A stretch of 64,000 nucleotides of DNA from Pseudarthrobacter psychrotolerans (GTDB taxonomy: Bacteria > Actinomycetota > Actinomycetes > Actinomycetales > Micrococcaceae), in assembly GCF_009911795.1 (NCBI RefSeq), contig NZ_CP047898.1, positions 682,001 to 746,000 on the forward strand. The letters are read 5' to 3'. The translations under genes and the position numbers were made by a program. The notes beneath the pieces are model-generated. The model saw nothing but the letters and a program-made list of their open reading frames with translations, was not told where the DNA came from and searched no databases. Shown here one piece after another: positions 36,403 to 45,373 of the stretch. Numbering within the stretch: the first letter of the stretch is position 1; every line of letters starts with the position of its first letter.

Positions 36403-36459
36403 TCGAAGGTCGGGCTACGTGTGGATGCTGGCAACAACCAGGGAGCCCACACCGGTGCC

Positions 36460-37356
36460 TTAGGATTTCTTCGCGACGTACCGCCTGGCGTGAACGACCA
36501 GTCGGGTAGTCAACGGCGAGGCGCTGTTGAGGAGCCAGACCAGTACCGTCGGCATGGGAAGGGATACCCCGGCAAACGGGCGCCACACAACTCCGGGCGG
36601 ATCACCTGGTACCACCTGATGCGGCGTTTTGAATGACACGCCAAGGCCGGCAGCCACCAGGCTCATGGTCGTCGCAATGCTCGGGGACCAGCGGTGTGGC
36701 CCGGGAATCAATCCGCCGTCCATTAGTAGGCCCAATACGCGTTCACGAACGTCCGGATCGCCGTCGCGCTGTAACCAGATCAGAGCCTGGCCATTCAGAT
36801 CGGCGGGGGTGATCGCTGCCAGCTTTGAAAGCGGGCTGCCGGACGGAAGAGCAACCCCCATCGGCTCGGTGTCCAGGGTCAGCACGCCGAGCCGTTCGTC
36901 GGAGGGTGGCACGGCGTGAATGAAGACAGCGTCGAACTCGCCCTCAAGAAGCTTCTGGACCCCTTCTCTTGCTGCCGCAGGTTTAACGTCTACCTCCGGT
37001 GCATTCTCGCCTGAACCCAGGCCGCTGAGCAGCTCGGCCAGCAGCGGGTACGCGACGCCCACGGCCACGCCCAGTTTGAGGGTGCCGAGCGGAGGACTGC
37101 GTAACTCTTCCATTGCTGCCGCCGCAGCATCGTGAGCCTCAATGATGTGCACAGCCTCCTCCCGGAGGCGTCGGCCTGCGTCCGTGAGCGCAACGTGATT
37201 GTGGGTCCGGTCCAAGAGCCGGAGCCCCAAGGCTTTTTCCAAGGCTTTGAGCTCCTGGCTCAGTGCAGGCTGGGCGATGTGGAGCCGGGCGGCGGCTTTA
37301 CCGAAGTGCAGTTCCTCGGCCAGTACAAGGAATCGCCGGAGTTGGCGGAGTTCCAT
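36460..37356 (-). CDS. LysR-family transcriptional regulator
   Basis: A 298-aa protein. The N-terminal HTH is MELRQLRRFLVLAEELHFGK followed by AAARLHIAQPALSQELKALE. The C-terminal effector-binding domain has GTLKLGVAVGVAYPLLAELL. It is divergent from an alpha/beta hydrolase gene with 111 bp between starts, so it probably controls that gene, the usual LysR arrangement. Inducer unknown. Confidence 0.92.
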   Translation of the reverse strand: MELRQLRRFLVLAEELHFGKAAARLHIAQPALSQELKALEKALGLRLLDRTHNHVALTDAGRRLREEAVHIIEAHDAAAAAMEELRSPPLGTLKLGVAVGVAYPLLAELLSGLGSGENAPEVDVKPAAAREGVQKLLEGEFDAVFIHAVPPSDERLGVLTLDTEPMGVALPSGSPLSKLAAITPADLNGQALIWLQRDGDPDVRERVLGLLMDGGLIPGPHRWSPSIATTMSLVAAGLGVSFKTPHQVVPGDPPGVVWRPFAGVSLPMPTVLVWLLNSASPLTTRLVVHARRYVAKKS

Positions 37357-37467
37357 GGCTCATCATAAGAATTTGTGATCGTCCTAGTCCATAGCGGTCT
37401 TGGACGGCAGGGTCCGTCCGGGCGTCCAATGAAGGGGAAAGGTAAACCGCTCGGAAAGGTGAAGACA

Positions 37468-38268
37468 ATGAGCACAATTGATGGCGCCGCCCTGGTAAAG
37501 GCCGGCGGCGCTACGTTCCACGTTGACATGGCAGGAGATGGCACGCCGGTTCTCCTGGTCCCCGGCGCTGGAGGCGACGCCAGGCAATACGCCGAACTGG
37601 CCCAAGTATTGGCGCAAAACCACACAGTCATCGCCTATGACCGCAGGAACAACGGACGCAGTCCGCAGCAGCCGGACTGGTCGGAGACCTCAGTGGAACA
37701 GCACGCGGGCGACGTTATTGCCTTGTTGGAAACGCTCGGGACGCCACCATGCGTCGTATTCGGCAACAGCACCGGGGCACTGATAGCGCTGGCCGCTGCC
37801 CTGAAGGCCACCGGGCGTTTTACCGGCGTCGTGCTGCACGAGCCGGCGCTGCTGGGCGTTTTGGCCAGTCCTGATGACGCCATGGCCACGGTGCAGCCGG
37901 TGATTGCGGCAGGCGTGGAGGCCGGTGGACTTGCCGGCGGCGCCGAGGCCTTCGTCCGGTTCGCGGCAGGCGATGCCGTCGCTCTGCTGCCGCCGGACTT
38001 TCTCGAAGGCCTGCGGACAAACGCCAGGGTGCTGCTGGAAGCGGAGTTTGGAGCATTCGCGTCATGGCGGCCCGAGCCGAAGGCACTGGCCGAAATGAGC
38101 ATGCCGCTGACCATACTCAGTGCCGAGCAGACAGCGCCATTCTTCCTAGAGGCTGCCCAGTGGATAGCCTCCCATGCCGGAGTCAGCCGCCGGGCGGTAC
38201 CTGGCGGACACATGGGCTTCCTTAACCACCCGAGGGAAATCGCTGAGGAAATCGACGCGATGTTGTAG
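37468..38268 (+). CDS. alpha/beta-fold hydrolase
   Basis: A 266-aa protein. GTPVLLVPGAGGDARQY holds the oxyanion-hole region and VVFGNSTGALIAL the nucleophile elbow with Ser in GNSTG. The catalytic His is in PGGHMGFLNHP. ATG 37468 is chosen because GGAAAGGTGAAG lies just before it; the frame is open further upstream. Likely an esterase or lactonase; substrate unknown. Divergent LysR gene is the probable regulator. Confidence 0.9.
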   Translation: MSTIDGAALVKAGGATFHVDMAGDGTPVLLVPGAGGDARQYAELAQVLAQNHTVIAYDRRNNGRSPQQPDWSETSVEQHAGDVIALLETLGTPPCVVFGNSTGALIALAAALKATGRFTGVVLHEPALLGVLASPDDAMATVQPVIAAGVEAGGLAGGAEAFVRFAAGDAVALLPPDFLEGLRTNARVLLEAEFGAFASWRPEPKALAEMSMPLTILSAEQTAPFFLEAAQWIASHAGVSRRAVPGGHMGFLNHPREIAEEIDAML

Positions 38269-38486
38269 TCGATCCGTAGACTCGATCGGGCAAAGGGGCT
38301 GTTTTACATGCACACGCCAAGGCCCGCCTTCATGCGCGATTCCGAGCAATTCGCAGCCACTACTACAGTCACGTTTGATATGGGGCTGTTGTATCGGCGT
38401 CCTAACCGTACTTTCCGCTCGTAGCGTGCTGCTAGACCTACCCACCGAGAGTGTCCCGCAAACGAACGCGTACCCTCGTCAACGGA

Positions 38487-38547
38487 AATCAGCTAAAACC
38501 GCCAAACCGGACTGCGAAAAAACCGCCATTCCGAACTAACAGTCACA
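38487..38547 (-). repeat. IS/transposon end, copy 2 (right, inverted)
   Basis: Reverse complement starts TGTGACTGTTAGTTCGGAAT and matches 7495-7557 nearly throughout, including the last codons of the ATPase gene. Facing orientation makes the pair a candidate composite-element boundary. Confidence 0.75.
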
Positions 38548-38555
38548 GGTTTGGT
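38548..38555. repeat. right copy of 8-bp direct repeat GGTTTGGT
   Basis: Directly outside the right inverted end; matches 7487-7494. Confidence 0.6.
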
Positions 38556-38755
38556 GTCGGCGCGTTGCTTGGGCGCGGGGTCGTCTCAGAACTGGCCGTT
38601 TTCGACACGAAGTCTGGACAGACAGTTGGCCATTGTCGGATCTGCATCATCAGTGATGCGGCGATCGGTCACCGGTACGCTTCGATGAAGATCCATTGAG
38701 CGCGAAGAAGGGCAAGCTCCGTGAACCCTTTTGCGGCCAACGGGCAATACATAGT

Positions 38756-39352
38756 GTGAGCACAGACAACGACATCATCAGGCGGTCCCGGGACAGCCCC
38801 GCAGTTTTCAGGGAGTTGTACGACAGACACGCTGCAGTCATCTACCGATACGCCGCCAGAAGGGCCGGCGACTTCGCCGCCGACGACGTCACGTCCGAAA
38901 CCTTTCTGGTCGCCTGGGAGCAACTGGAGGCCTACGACCTTGACCGGGAGGATGCCCGGCCCTGGCTTTTCGGCATCGCCACCAATCTGCTCAGGCGCCA
39001 TCATCGGGCCGAAGCCAAGATGCTGAAAACCGCGGCGAAAGCGGCTTCACGGGAAGCCATGGCCGACGATTCGGATCGGATAGCGGCCCAGGTGGACGCC
39101 ACTGCGGCAACCGGGCGAATCGCCCGCACACTCAAGAGCATGGCGGCCATCGACCGGGAAACGCTGCTGCTTTACGCCTGGGCGGACCTGACCTACGAGG
39201 GCATCGCCCTGGCCATGGACGTTCCTGTGGGAACCGTGCGGTCCCGCTTGAACCGTGCCCGCCGGGCCCTGCGAACCCAGCTCAACCTCGAAATACTTGA
39301 TGAAACGGAGAACGACCATGGACGACTTGCAGCTGCTCCGCGAAATGCGTAG
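38756..39352 (+). CDS. ECF-type RNA polymerase sigma factor (second module)
   Basis: About 198 aa from GTG 38756. Region 2: FRELYDRHAAVIYRYAARRA, TSETFLVAWEQLEAYDLDRE, WLFGIATNLLRRHHRAEAK. Region 4: LLLYAWADLTYEGIALAMDV, PVGTVRSRLNRARRALRTQL. An upstream TTG at 38696 is possible. The 3' end overlaps the next gene by 34 bp, so the CU044_5270-like membrane protein is its likely partner. This sigma and partner type is common in Arthrobacter and Streptomyces. Confidence 0.92.
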   Translation: MSTDNDIIRRSRDSPAVFRELYDRHAAVIYRYAARRAGDFAADDVTSETFLVAWEQLEAYDLDREDARPWLFGIATNLLRRHHRAEAKMLKTAAKAASREAMADDSDRIAAQVDATAATGRIARTLKSMAAIDRETLLLYAWADLTYEGIALAMDVPVGTVRSRLNRARRALRTQLNLEILDETENDHGRLAAAPRNA

Positions 39353-40379
39353 CGACATCGGCTCCGCACCGCCGGCCACGTTGGCCCGCGGCCGCAACAA
39401 ACTCATGTCAAAGATCAGTTCCAACTCCCGTCCCGAGGCAACGATCATCACGCACACCCCAGCCAACGTGAGCCCGATCCGTTTCCGACGCCGTGTCCTG
39501 TTCGCTTCGGCAGCTGCAGCTCTGCTCGTGGCGGGAATCGTAGTGGCAGATGTCGTCAGGCCCAGCGGTCCGGGAGCAACCGCCGAAGCGGCCGAGATCC
39601 TGAACAACGCCGCAGCAGCAACCATCCAGACCGCCGACCCGGTGGTGGGACCCGGCCAGTACCTGAAGATTGATACCACTGCCGTCTACACCACGGGCGT
39701 CGCATTGGGGACCCTGGAAAGGGCGGCCGTTCCGTGGAGTGGCTGGACAAGTCCTCCGACCAGCTCTACATCCCCGCAGACCACGCAGCCGAATGGATCT
39801 GGAACCGCGAAGCCCGCATCCCGACGACGTTCTTCAGCGAGGAAGCCAAGGCAGAAGCGACCAAATACCAGCAGTCCCAGTCTGACAACCCCTCAGGACG
39901 GGAGAACTCCTGCGGGCATCGGGGGGAACTTCTACGGAGAACAGCGGCTGCTGCTCGCCGGCTTGCCCCTGGAGGAAGGCGTGAAGAACCTGCCCCGCGA
40001 CCCACAAGCCCTCCTTGACGCGATTCGACAGCGAGGCAAGCAAGGCAGGCCGGAAGCCGAAACGCTGGAAACCATCGCGGCGGCACTGCGGACGGGAGTC
40101 GTCCCGGCAGATCTGCGCGCTGCACTGTACAAAGCGGCCGCGCTCATTCCCGGAGTCACCGTCGTAGACAGGGAAGCGAACCTTGACGGCAAGGTAGGCA
40201 CCGCGATCGGGATCGAGCATCCGAACAGAGGAACCCGGACGGACATCATCATTGACCACGCCACCGGGCTGCTGATCGGAGAACGAGTGGTTACGCTGAC
40301 ACCCGGCGAGACCTTCCCAGCAGGAACAGCGACCGCTTGGACCTCCGTACGGACGTCCGTGGTGAACACCGCACCCTAA
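39319..40379 (+). CDS. CU044_5270-like ECF-associated membrane protein, with two compensating frameshifts
   Basis: ATG 39319 (MDDLQLLREMRSDIGSAPPA), one membrane helix (VLFASAAAALLVAGIVVADV, about 60-79), then an extracytoplasmic domain. The annotated frame is open to 40379. Between about 39722 and 39912, however, it reads low-complexity RRRSSARKPRQKRP, whereas the +1 frame reads VEWLDKSSDQLYIPADHAAE and AKAEATKYQQSQSDNP, which is clearly the original protein. So an insertion near 39720 and a deletion near 39910 cancel out. It may be real or a sequencing artefact. Function: sigma-factor partner of unknown mechanism. Confidence 0.75.
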
Positions 40380-40394
40380 GCTACTGACGACCAG

Positions 40395-40422
40395 GGTGGC
40401 CGCGCTACGCGGCCACCTCTTT
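40395..40422 (+). terminator. rho-independent terminator after the ECF operon
   Basis: 10-bp stem GGTGGCCGCG/CGCGGCCACC with a CTA loop, followed by TCTTT. 15 bp beyond the stop at 40379. Confidence 0.75.
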
Positions 40423-40468
40423 GTCAACACTCACAGGGTCATCGTTCAACCAGAGTTGCAACAGGGCA

Positions 40469-40506
40469 GAGACGGCCGGTCACCATTGGGGGTGACCGGC
40501 CGTCTC
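40469..40506. terminator. strong hairpin, possible terminator
   Basis: 16-bp perfect stem: GAGACGGCCGGTCACC, loop ATTGGG, then the complementary arm to 40506. No U-run follows, so it may be a bidirectional stop or a structured repeat. Confidence 0.5.
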
Positions 40507-40523
40507 CTGACTGCTTTAACTCC

Positions 40524-40580
40524 ACGGCAAACCGCCACTCTGAACTGCCAGTTAACCGCCATTCTCGGCTAACAGTCACA
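40524..40580 (-). repeat. diverged third copy of the IS end
   Basis: Ends CGGCTAACAGTCACA and holds two AACCGCCA sub-repeats, as in copy 2, in the same orientation. Inner sequence differs, so it may be the other (transposase-side) end of the same IS type or a relative. Confidence 0.55.
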
Positions 40581-40893
40581 CCAGCCTGAGGACTTGGACC
40601 ATGATGTTCTTAGCGCACCCTTCCGTGCATTCTCACCGTGCGGGGTCTGAGCGCTGCTGCGCTGTCTGCACTCGACAGCGGTCCCTACGCGGTCAATCCG
40701 GAGACAGGCCTGTTCGGGGGCACTAGCGGTCTAACGCGGCTGTTGGGAGCAACGATTTAGCCCAAATACCCGGCAGGAATCCAGAACTCCGGCCTGTTTT
40801 AGGTTGTTGCGGCACGGTCAATAGACTGACTAAGCCTTCGGCAGACACCACCATGCCCGGACTAGATCCGAAACCGAATTGGGGACCCACGTT
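40581..40893. other. gene-free stretch before the mannosyltransferase
   Basis: About 310 bp. No ORF or clear signal apart from a GGGGA site (40881-40885) before the TTG start at 40894. Confidence 0.3.
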
Positions 40894-41625
40894 TTGACTG
40901 CAGCAGATCCGAAAATCACCATCGTTGTACCGACCTACAATGAGCGGGAAAACCTACCTCTGCTCATCGCCCAGCTGAACTCACTCGGGATCCCGGACCT
41001 CAATGTACTCGTTGTGGATGACAATTCTCCCGACGGCACCGGAACGGTCGCTGACCTGTTGGCACGAGAATCCGGTGGGACGGTATCCGTCCTGCATCGG
41101 AAAGTGAAGGATGGGCTCGGCAGAGCCTACGTGGCCGGCATGACCCGCGCTTTGGCTGGCAACGCAGATATCATCATCCAAATGGATGCGGACCTGTCCC
41201 ACCCTGTTTCGGCGATCCCCACCATGATTGACCGGATTCGCACATCTGGCGCTGCGCTGGTCATCGGCTCGCGCTACGTTCCAGGCGGATCCACTGCTTC
41301 AGCATGGCCCTGGCACCGCAAAGCGCTCTCCGCTTGGGCGAACTTCTATGTAGGTGTGATCCTCGGTTTAAAAGTGAAGGACTCCACGGCGGGATTCAAG
41401 GCCTGGACCGCCTCTTCCCTCCACCAGATTGACGTGGCATCGATCAGAAGCGACGGCTACTCCTTTCAAGTTGAGATGAACTACCGGGCAGCCCAGCGAG
41501 GCCTGGAAATTGCCGAGGTACCCATTCACTTTGAAGAGCGCGTGGAAGGGACCTCCAAAATGAATCTCGGTGAGCAGCTCGAGTCTGCTCGCACACCATG
41601 GAAACTACGCCTCCAGAAATGGTAG
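40894..41625 (+). CDS. polyprenol monophosphomannose synthase (Dpm1/Ppm1-like GT2)
   Basis: About 243 aa, GT-A fold. ITIVVPTYNERENLPLLI is the GDP-mannose site. VLVVDDNSPDGTGTVADLLA and IIIQMDADLSHPVSAIPTMI carry the DxD motif. GYSFQVEMNYRAAQRGLEIA and PIHFEERVEGTSKMN are typical of Dpm1. It makes polyprenyl-phosphate mannose, the donor for lipoglycan and protein mannosylation at the membrane. TTG 40894 has GGGGA 8 nt upstream; TTG 40879 is the alternative. Lacks the C-terminal Lnt domain of Ppm1. Confidence 0.9.
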   Translation: MTAADPKITIVVPTYNERENLPLLIAQLNSLGIPDLNVLVVDDNSPDGTGTVADLLARESGGTVSVLHRKVKDGLGRAYVAGMTRALAGNADIIIQMDADLSHPVSAIPTMIDRIRTSGAALVIGSRYVPGGSTASAWPWHRKALSAWANFYVGVILGLKVKDSTAGFKAWTASSLHQIDVASIRSDGYSFQVEMNYRAAQRGLEIAEVPIHFEERVEGTSKMNLGEQLESARTPWKLRLQKW

Positions 41626-41760
41626 TTTCGATTTCCCTTCCCCAAACGGGACGCTGGGCCATGGTCTTGCGTGCGCTGGGCTCCTAGATCGGCTGGGAAG
41701 TAGCTACGTGACAGCAGCACGCTACAAGCGTCAGGAACCGGTTGATTGTGGACATCGCGT

Positions 41761-44700
41761 CTATTCGTCGTCGGTGGGTGTCGTTGGATCACGCAGCGGC
41801 CGGAGGGTGTCATCTGAGAGCGTGGTGAAGGCGTATCGGCCGTGGACATTGATGTGTGAGTCTCCCAGGGGAGAGAGTCTTGCAATATCGGCGTCGTGGA
41901 TGGGATGCCCCTGCTCCCGCAGGGCGGTCAGGGCGGCGTCGATGTAGCGGGTGTTCCACAGGATGACCGCGTTCAGGACGAGGCCGAGTGCGCCGAGCTG
42001 GTCTTCCTGGCCGTCGCGGTATCGCTGACGTAGTTCCCCGCGCTGGCCGTAGAAGATTTTTCGGGCCATGCGGTGGCGGGATTCCTGGACGGTGAGTTGA
42101 ACGTGGATCGAGCGGCGGTAGCTCTCGTCATCCGGGTCATACATGGCAAGGAGATGCAGCGTCTTCGCGGCGCGGCCATATTCGGCGAACGCTGCTCCGA
42201 GCGGGGTGGGGTTGCCGTCGCGGCCGAGCATCCGCAACAGGTCGTAGCCGGCGACCAAACCGCTGTGCAGGGACCCCACGACGCGCAGCATGTCGTCCCA
42301 TTGGACCCGGATGCGCTCGGCGGAGAGTTTGTTCGTCGCGACGGTGTTCAGGGCGCCGTAGTCAGCGGCCCGCCCGCCGGGCACGGTGAGGCGCCAGAGC
42401 CGCTGGTCGGGCATGTCAGCCAGACGCGGGCTGAACTGGTAGCCGAGCAGGCGGAAGAGCCCGAACACGATGTCGGAGTAGGAGGCGGTGTCCGTCGCGA
42501 TCATCTGCGGTGCGGGTCCGCCGTCACGGTTGAGGATCACATCCAGGACATGAAGAGAGTCGCGCATCGTGCCGGTCACCACGACGGCCCCGATGCCGGA
42601 GACCTGATCGTTGATGGCATTGAGCCAGGTCACGCCGCGGCCCTGACCGAAATAGTGCGGATTCGGGCCGGCGTCCAGGGTGCGGACCGGGACAACGAAC
42701 CGTAACCCGTCGACGGAGGCCACCAGCCCGCCGCCCCACGCCTGAGCCGTCGGAACGCCGGCCTGGGCGTCAATGAGACGGGCGTTGGCGGCGGCCAGGG
42801 TATCGCTGCGCAGGTAGTTCTGCGCCACGTGCGAGAGCCGGCGCCGGCTCAAGGCCGGATGCCCGGGTTTGATCACAGGGGCGAATCCGAGGTTGCAGCC
42901 TTCAGCGACCAGCACCGCGGCCATCGACGTGGCCAGATCAGCGAGCCGGGAACCGGACGCCTGCCCCGTCATGCCCATGTGCGTGAAATCGTTTAGATAA
43001 CCGGTCCAGGCGTTCACCTCGAGCAGCACATCCGGCAGATCCACCCGGGGCAGCATCCGCTCAACGGTGTCCCGCAACACGGTCAGCGTGTCCGGTTCCG
43101 GCACCGGTTCCAACCGCGCCTGATGCACCCGTGTGCGCCCATCCGCGCCTGTTTCCAAACGAATCGGGGCGGCGACTGAGGCCCCTTCAGCCGGGCGGAT
43201 CCGGGCGGCGAGACCCGTGTAGGCTGTATCGAGCCGTGCCGCAAGGTCGCTGAGATGGGTTTCAACGGGCTCGTGCAACCGCAGCGCGGTGAGAACATCG
43301 GGTCGGGCCTGTTCCCACGCCTCACCATCAAGGAGGCGGGCCCGCGGGTCACCCCACCGGGCAGAACCCACCGCATACACATCCCGGCGACGCAGCGCCC
43401 GGTGCAACGATTCGAGCACGCACAGCGTGTAAGCCCGGTGATTCACGATCTCATCCGGCGATTCCGGGCAGGGAAACACCAGCCGCCGCCACGACCCGGT
43501 CACCACCTCGTCCACGATCTCTGACCGGGTAACCCGTTTGCGTCCAACCAGGCACCCCAGGCCTCGCACGGCGGTCAACAGCGGAGTACCCGCCGGCGTT
43601 GCAGATAATGGCAGGACGTCAGCGATCACCGTCAAAAAAGGTCGAACGGTGGCGTATCGCTTCACCAGTTCCGACTGCCCCTGGTCCGCGTCCTCCCCGG
43701 CGTCGGGGGCCAGCTCCTCGACCGTCGCCACCGCGGCCATGAGCCGCTCCCGCGGGATGGCCGCCTGCAACCGAGTCCACGCCTCAGCCGGGCCCAGCCC
43801 AGCGCTCTCGACCTCGGCACATTCCAGCATCACCTTTGCAGCCGCAGCCAACGTCACTGACGCCCGCCTCAGCTGTGGCAAGGACCGTATCCGGTCCTTG
43901 GCCGACGCTCGCACAGCCGGCCCGATGAGCTTGGTCGCCATCAGAACCGAGAACAAATCAAGTGCATCATCGATCGCGGATACCCGCAAAGCCCCGGCGG
44001 TGGCAACCAACGTCGCCCAACGGCGATGCTCCGGCATGCGCCGCAGCATCGCCGCGTCCGATGACAGACCCTGGCGAGCCAGCACGTCAACGCGCCCTGC
44101 CGGAATCTCGCTCAGATCAACGCCGCCAGCGCCCAACCCGGCGATCTCCGCAGCGCGCTCCAGTGCCCGGACCATCTCCGGCCCGACGCCCGGGTCGGGG
44201 CACGACGCAATCTCTCCAACCCTGACGACCGAGAATCTGCTGGCACCGTGAGCAAACCATCAAGACCACGACCAAGCTCCGCCGGCACCCGTCCCGCCAA
44301 CACCGAATACAGCCGGTCACCGGCTTCGCCCCTGACCTCAGCGACGAGCCTGGCCAACACGCTCACACCCGGCAACAGAACGCGCTCCGCGCGAAGCCAT
44401 GCCACGCCCTGATCGAAGAGTTGGGTCGGTCGCTCCGCCCGCGTCCACGCGCGGGCGGCCAGGAAGCTCCTGAATTCGGCGGCAGTCTCGGGCGCTGACA
44501 GCCGCCGGTACCCATAGGCCTGTGCAATCTCCCAACTGTGCTCGTACGGCGTCTTCGACCGCTCTGCGTAACTCCCCAAGACGGAACCGCCGACGATCCC
44601 GAGTTGCGTTGCCACGAAATCGGCCACCGACCCCGGTACCGCCACCGGATCGTCAAGGAACGTCCCCAGGAACCGCAGAGTCCCCAGCTGCACCCCAAAT

Positions 44701-44852
44701 CCCAGACGGTTACCCGCGCCACGACGGCGACCAACCAACTCCAGATCCCGGTCATCGAGGAAGAAGAACCGTTCCAGCTCAGCCCGCGAAACCGGACCCG
44801 CAAACTGCCCATACACGGCTACCTGATCATCACTGAGAAACTCAACTGGCAT
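41761..44852 (-). pseudogene. tnpA: Tn3-family transposase TnpA, one frameshift
   Basis: About 1030 aa in two frames. The N-terminal frame from ATG 44852 (MPVEFLSDDQVAVYGQFAGP) shows the DUF4158-type domain (EIAQAYGYRRLSAPETAAEF). Near 44200 (GCCCCGACCC) one C seems missing. The second frame runs DPGVGPEMVRALERAAEIAG to the end at 41761, with the DDE domain (LVASVDGLRFVVPVRTLDAG, QMIATDTASYSDIVFGLFRL, and Glu in TVQESRHRMARKIFYGQRGE). The ending RLSPLGDSHINVHGRYAF is diagnostic for Tn3. It lies 29 bp inside the right inverted repeat. If the shift is real the element may be unable to move on its own. Confidence 0.9.
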
Positions 44853-44880
44853 GACACCAACGTAAAGCCAACCCCGAAGG

Positions 44881-44918
44881 CTTAGCGCCAACCACTGTTC
44901 CGCTGCAGGTCAGACCCC
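44881..44918 (-). repeat. right 38-bp terminal inverted repeat (IRR)
   Basis: Reverse complement begins GGGGTCTGACCTGCAGCGGA; identical to IRL at all 38 positions. Confidence 0.95.
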
Positions 44919-44923
44919 AAGAA
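44919..44923. repeat. right AAGAA target-site duplication
   Basis: Matches 6771-6775 directly outside IRL. Confidence 0.9.
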
Positions 44924-45049
44924 GCGCCCTCACCCCGGCACGCTTTCGACATCGACGAACTGGCTGCATCACCGTGGATCGGTCTTCACCATAGTTATGA
45001 GTTCTTGCTCCACCATAGGCACGAATTGCTTGAAGAATCCGTGGAGTAG
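44924..45049 (+). pseudogene. 3' part of the small ORF split by the transposon
   Basis: 41 codons in phase with the left half (AFDIDELAASPWIGLHHSYE, ending EESVE), then TAG. It overlaps 44969-45307 on the other strand, so one of the two readings may be fortuitous. Confidence 0.4.
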
Positions 45050-45307
45050 AAAACCGGAGGACGCCGTAAACAATTGATTGCCATCTGAAAGCGGACCGCG
45101 AACCATGGTGATCCGCCCGTTCGGTGCACTGCAGGCTGAAACCTGGTCAATAACGAGGAGCCGACCCCCAGCCTGCAGCGCAGGGGATTCATCGTCGTGC
45201 CTCAGGCGCGAGTTGACATCAGCGTGCCGCACCGGCTGTCTGCGCTTTCCGTCAAGCGGCACGCACGACATAACCGCGGCTATCGGTCGGGGACCGAAAC
45301 TGCTCAT
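44969..45307 (-). CDS. hypothetical protein, 112 aa
   Basis: ATG 45307 is preceded by AGGAGG at about 5 nt, a very strong site. Sequence MSSFGPRPIAAVMSCVPLDG; later LLVIDQVSACSAPNGRITMV and FKQFVPMVEQELITMVKT. No membrane helix or family recognised. It lies 66 bp downstream of the amylo-1,6-glucosidase gene on the same strand and may be in its operon. Its 3' end is next to the transposon insertion point. Confidence 0.6.
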   Translation of the reverse strand: MSSFGPRPIAAVMSCVPLDGKRRQPVRHADVNSRLRHDDESPALQAGGRLLVIDQVSACSAPNGRITMVRGPLSDGNQLFTASSGFLLHGFFKQFVPMVEQELITMVKTDPR

Positions 45308-45373
45308 GCGTTCCTCCTGGCCGCCTCTTTTACAAATCGCTTTTGGGGCGGTCCGCGTGCTCCACGAGTTCGG

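Larger units (their letters stand above)
38269..38755. other. intergenic region containing the right nested-element end
   Basis: No gene. Holds the inverted IS end (38487-38547), the 8-bp repeat (38548-38555) and, at its right end, the likely promoter region of the second ECF sigma gene. Confidence 0.45.
6776..44918. mobile_element. 38.1-kb Tn3-family transposon with chromosome-like cargo
   Basis: Bounded by identical 38-bp inverted repeats and 5-bp AAGAA direct repeats, so it appears to have inserted as one unit. Serine resolvase and res lie at the left end; the Tn3 transposase (one frameshift) lies at the right end. The cargo is regulatory, surface, transport and enzyme genes with no obvious resistance cassette except an AAC(3)-I-like acetyltransferase. 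Later insertions (IS1380 and IS-end pairs) lie within. Tn3 elements of this size are uncommon. Confidence 0.9.
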
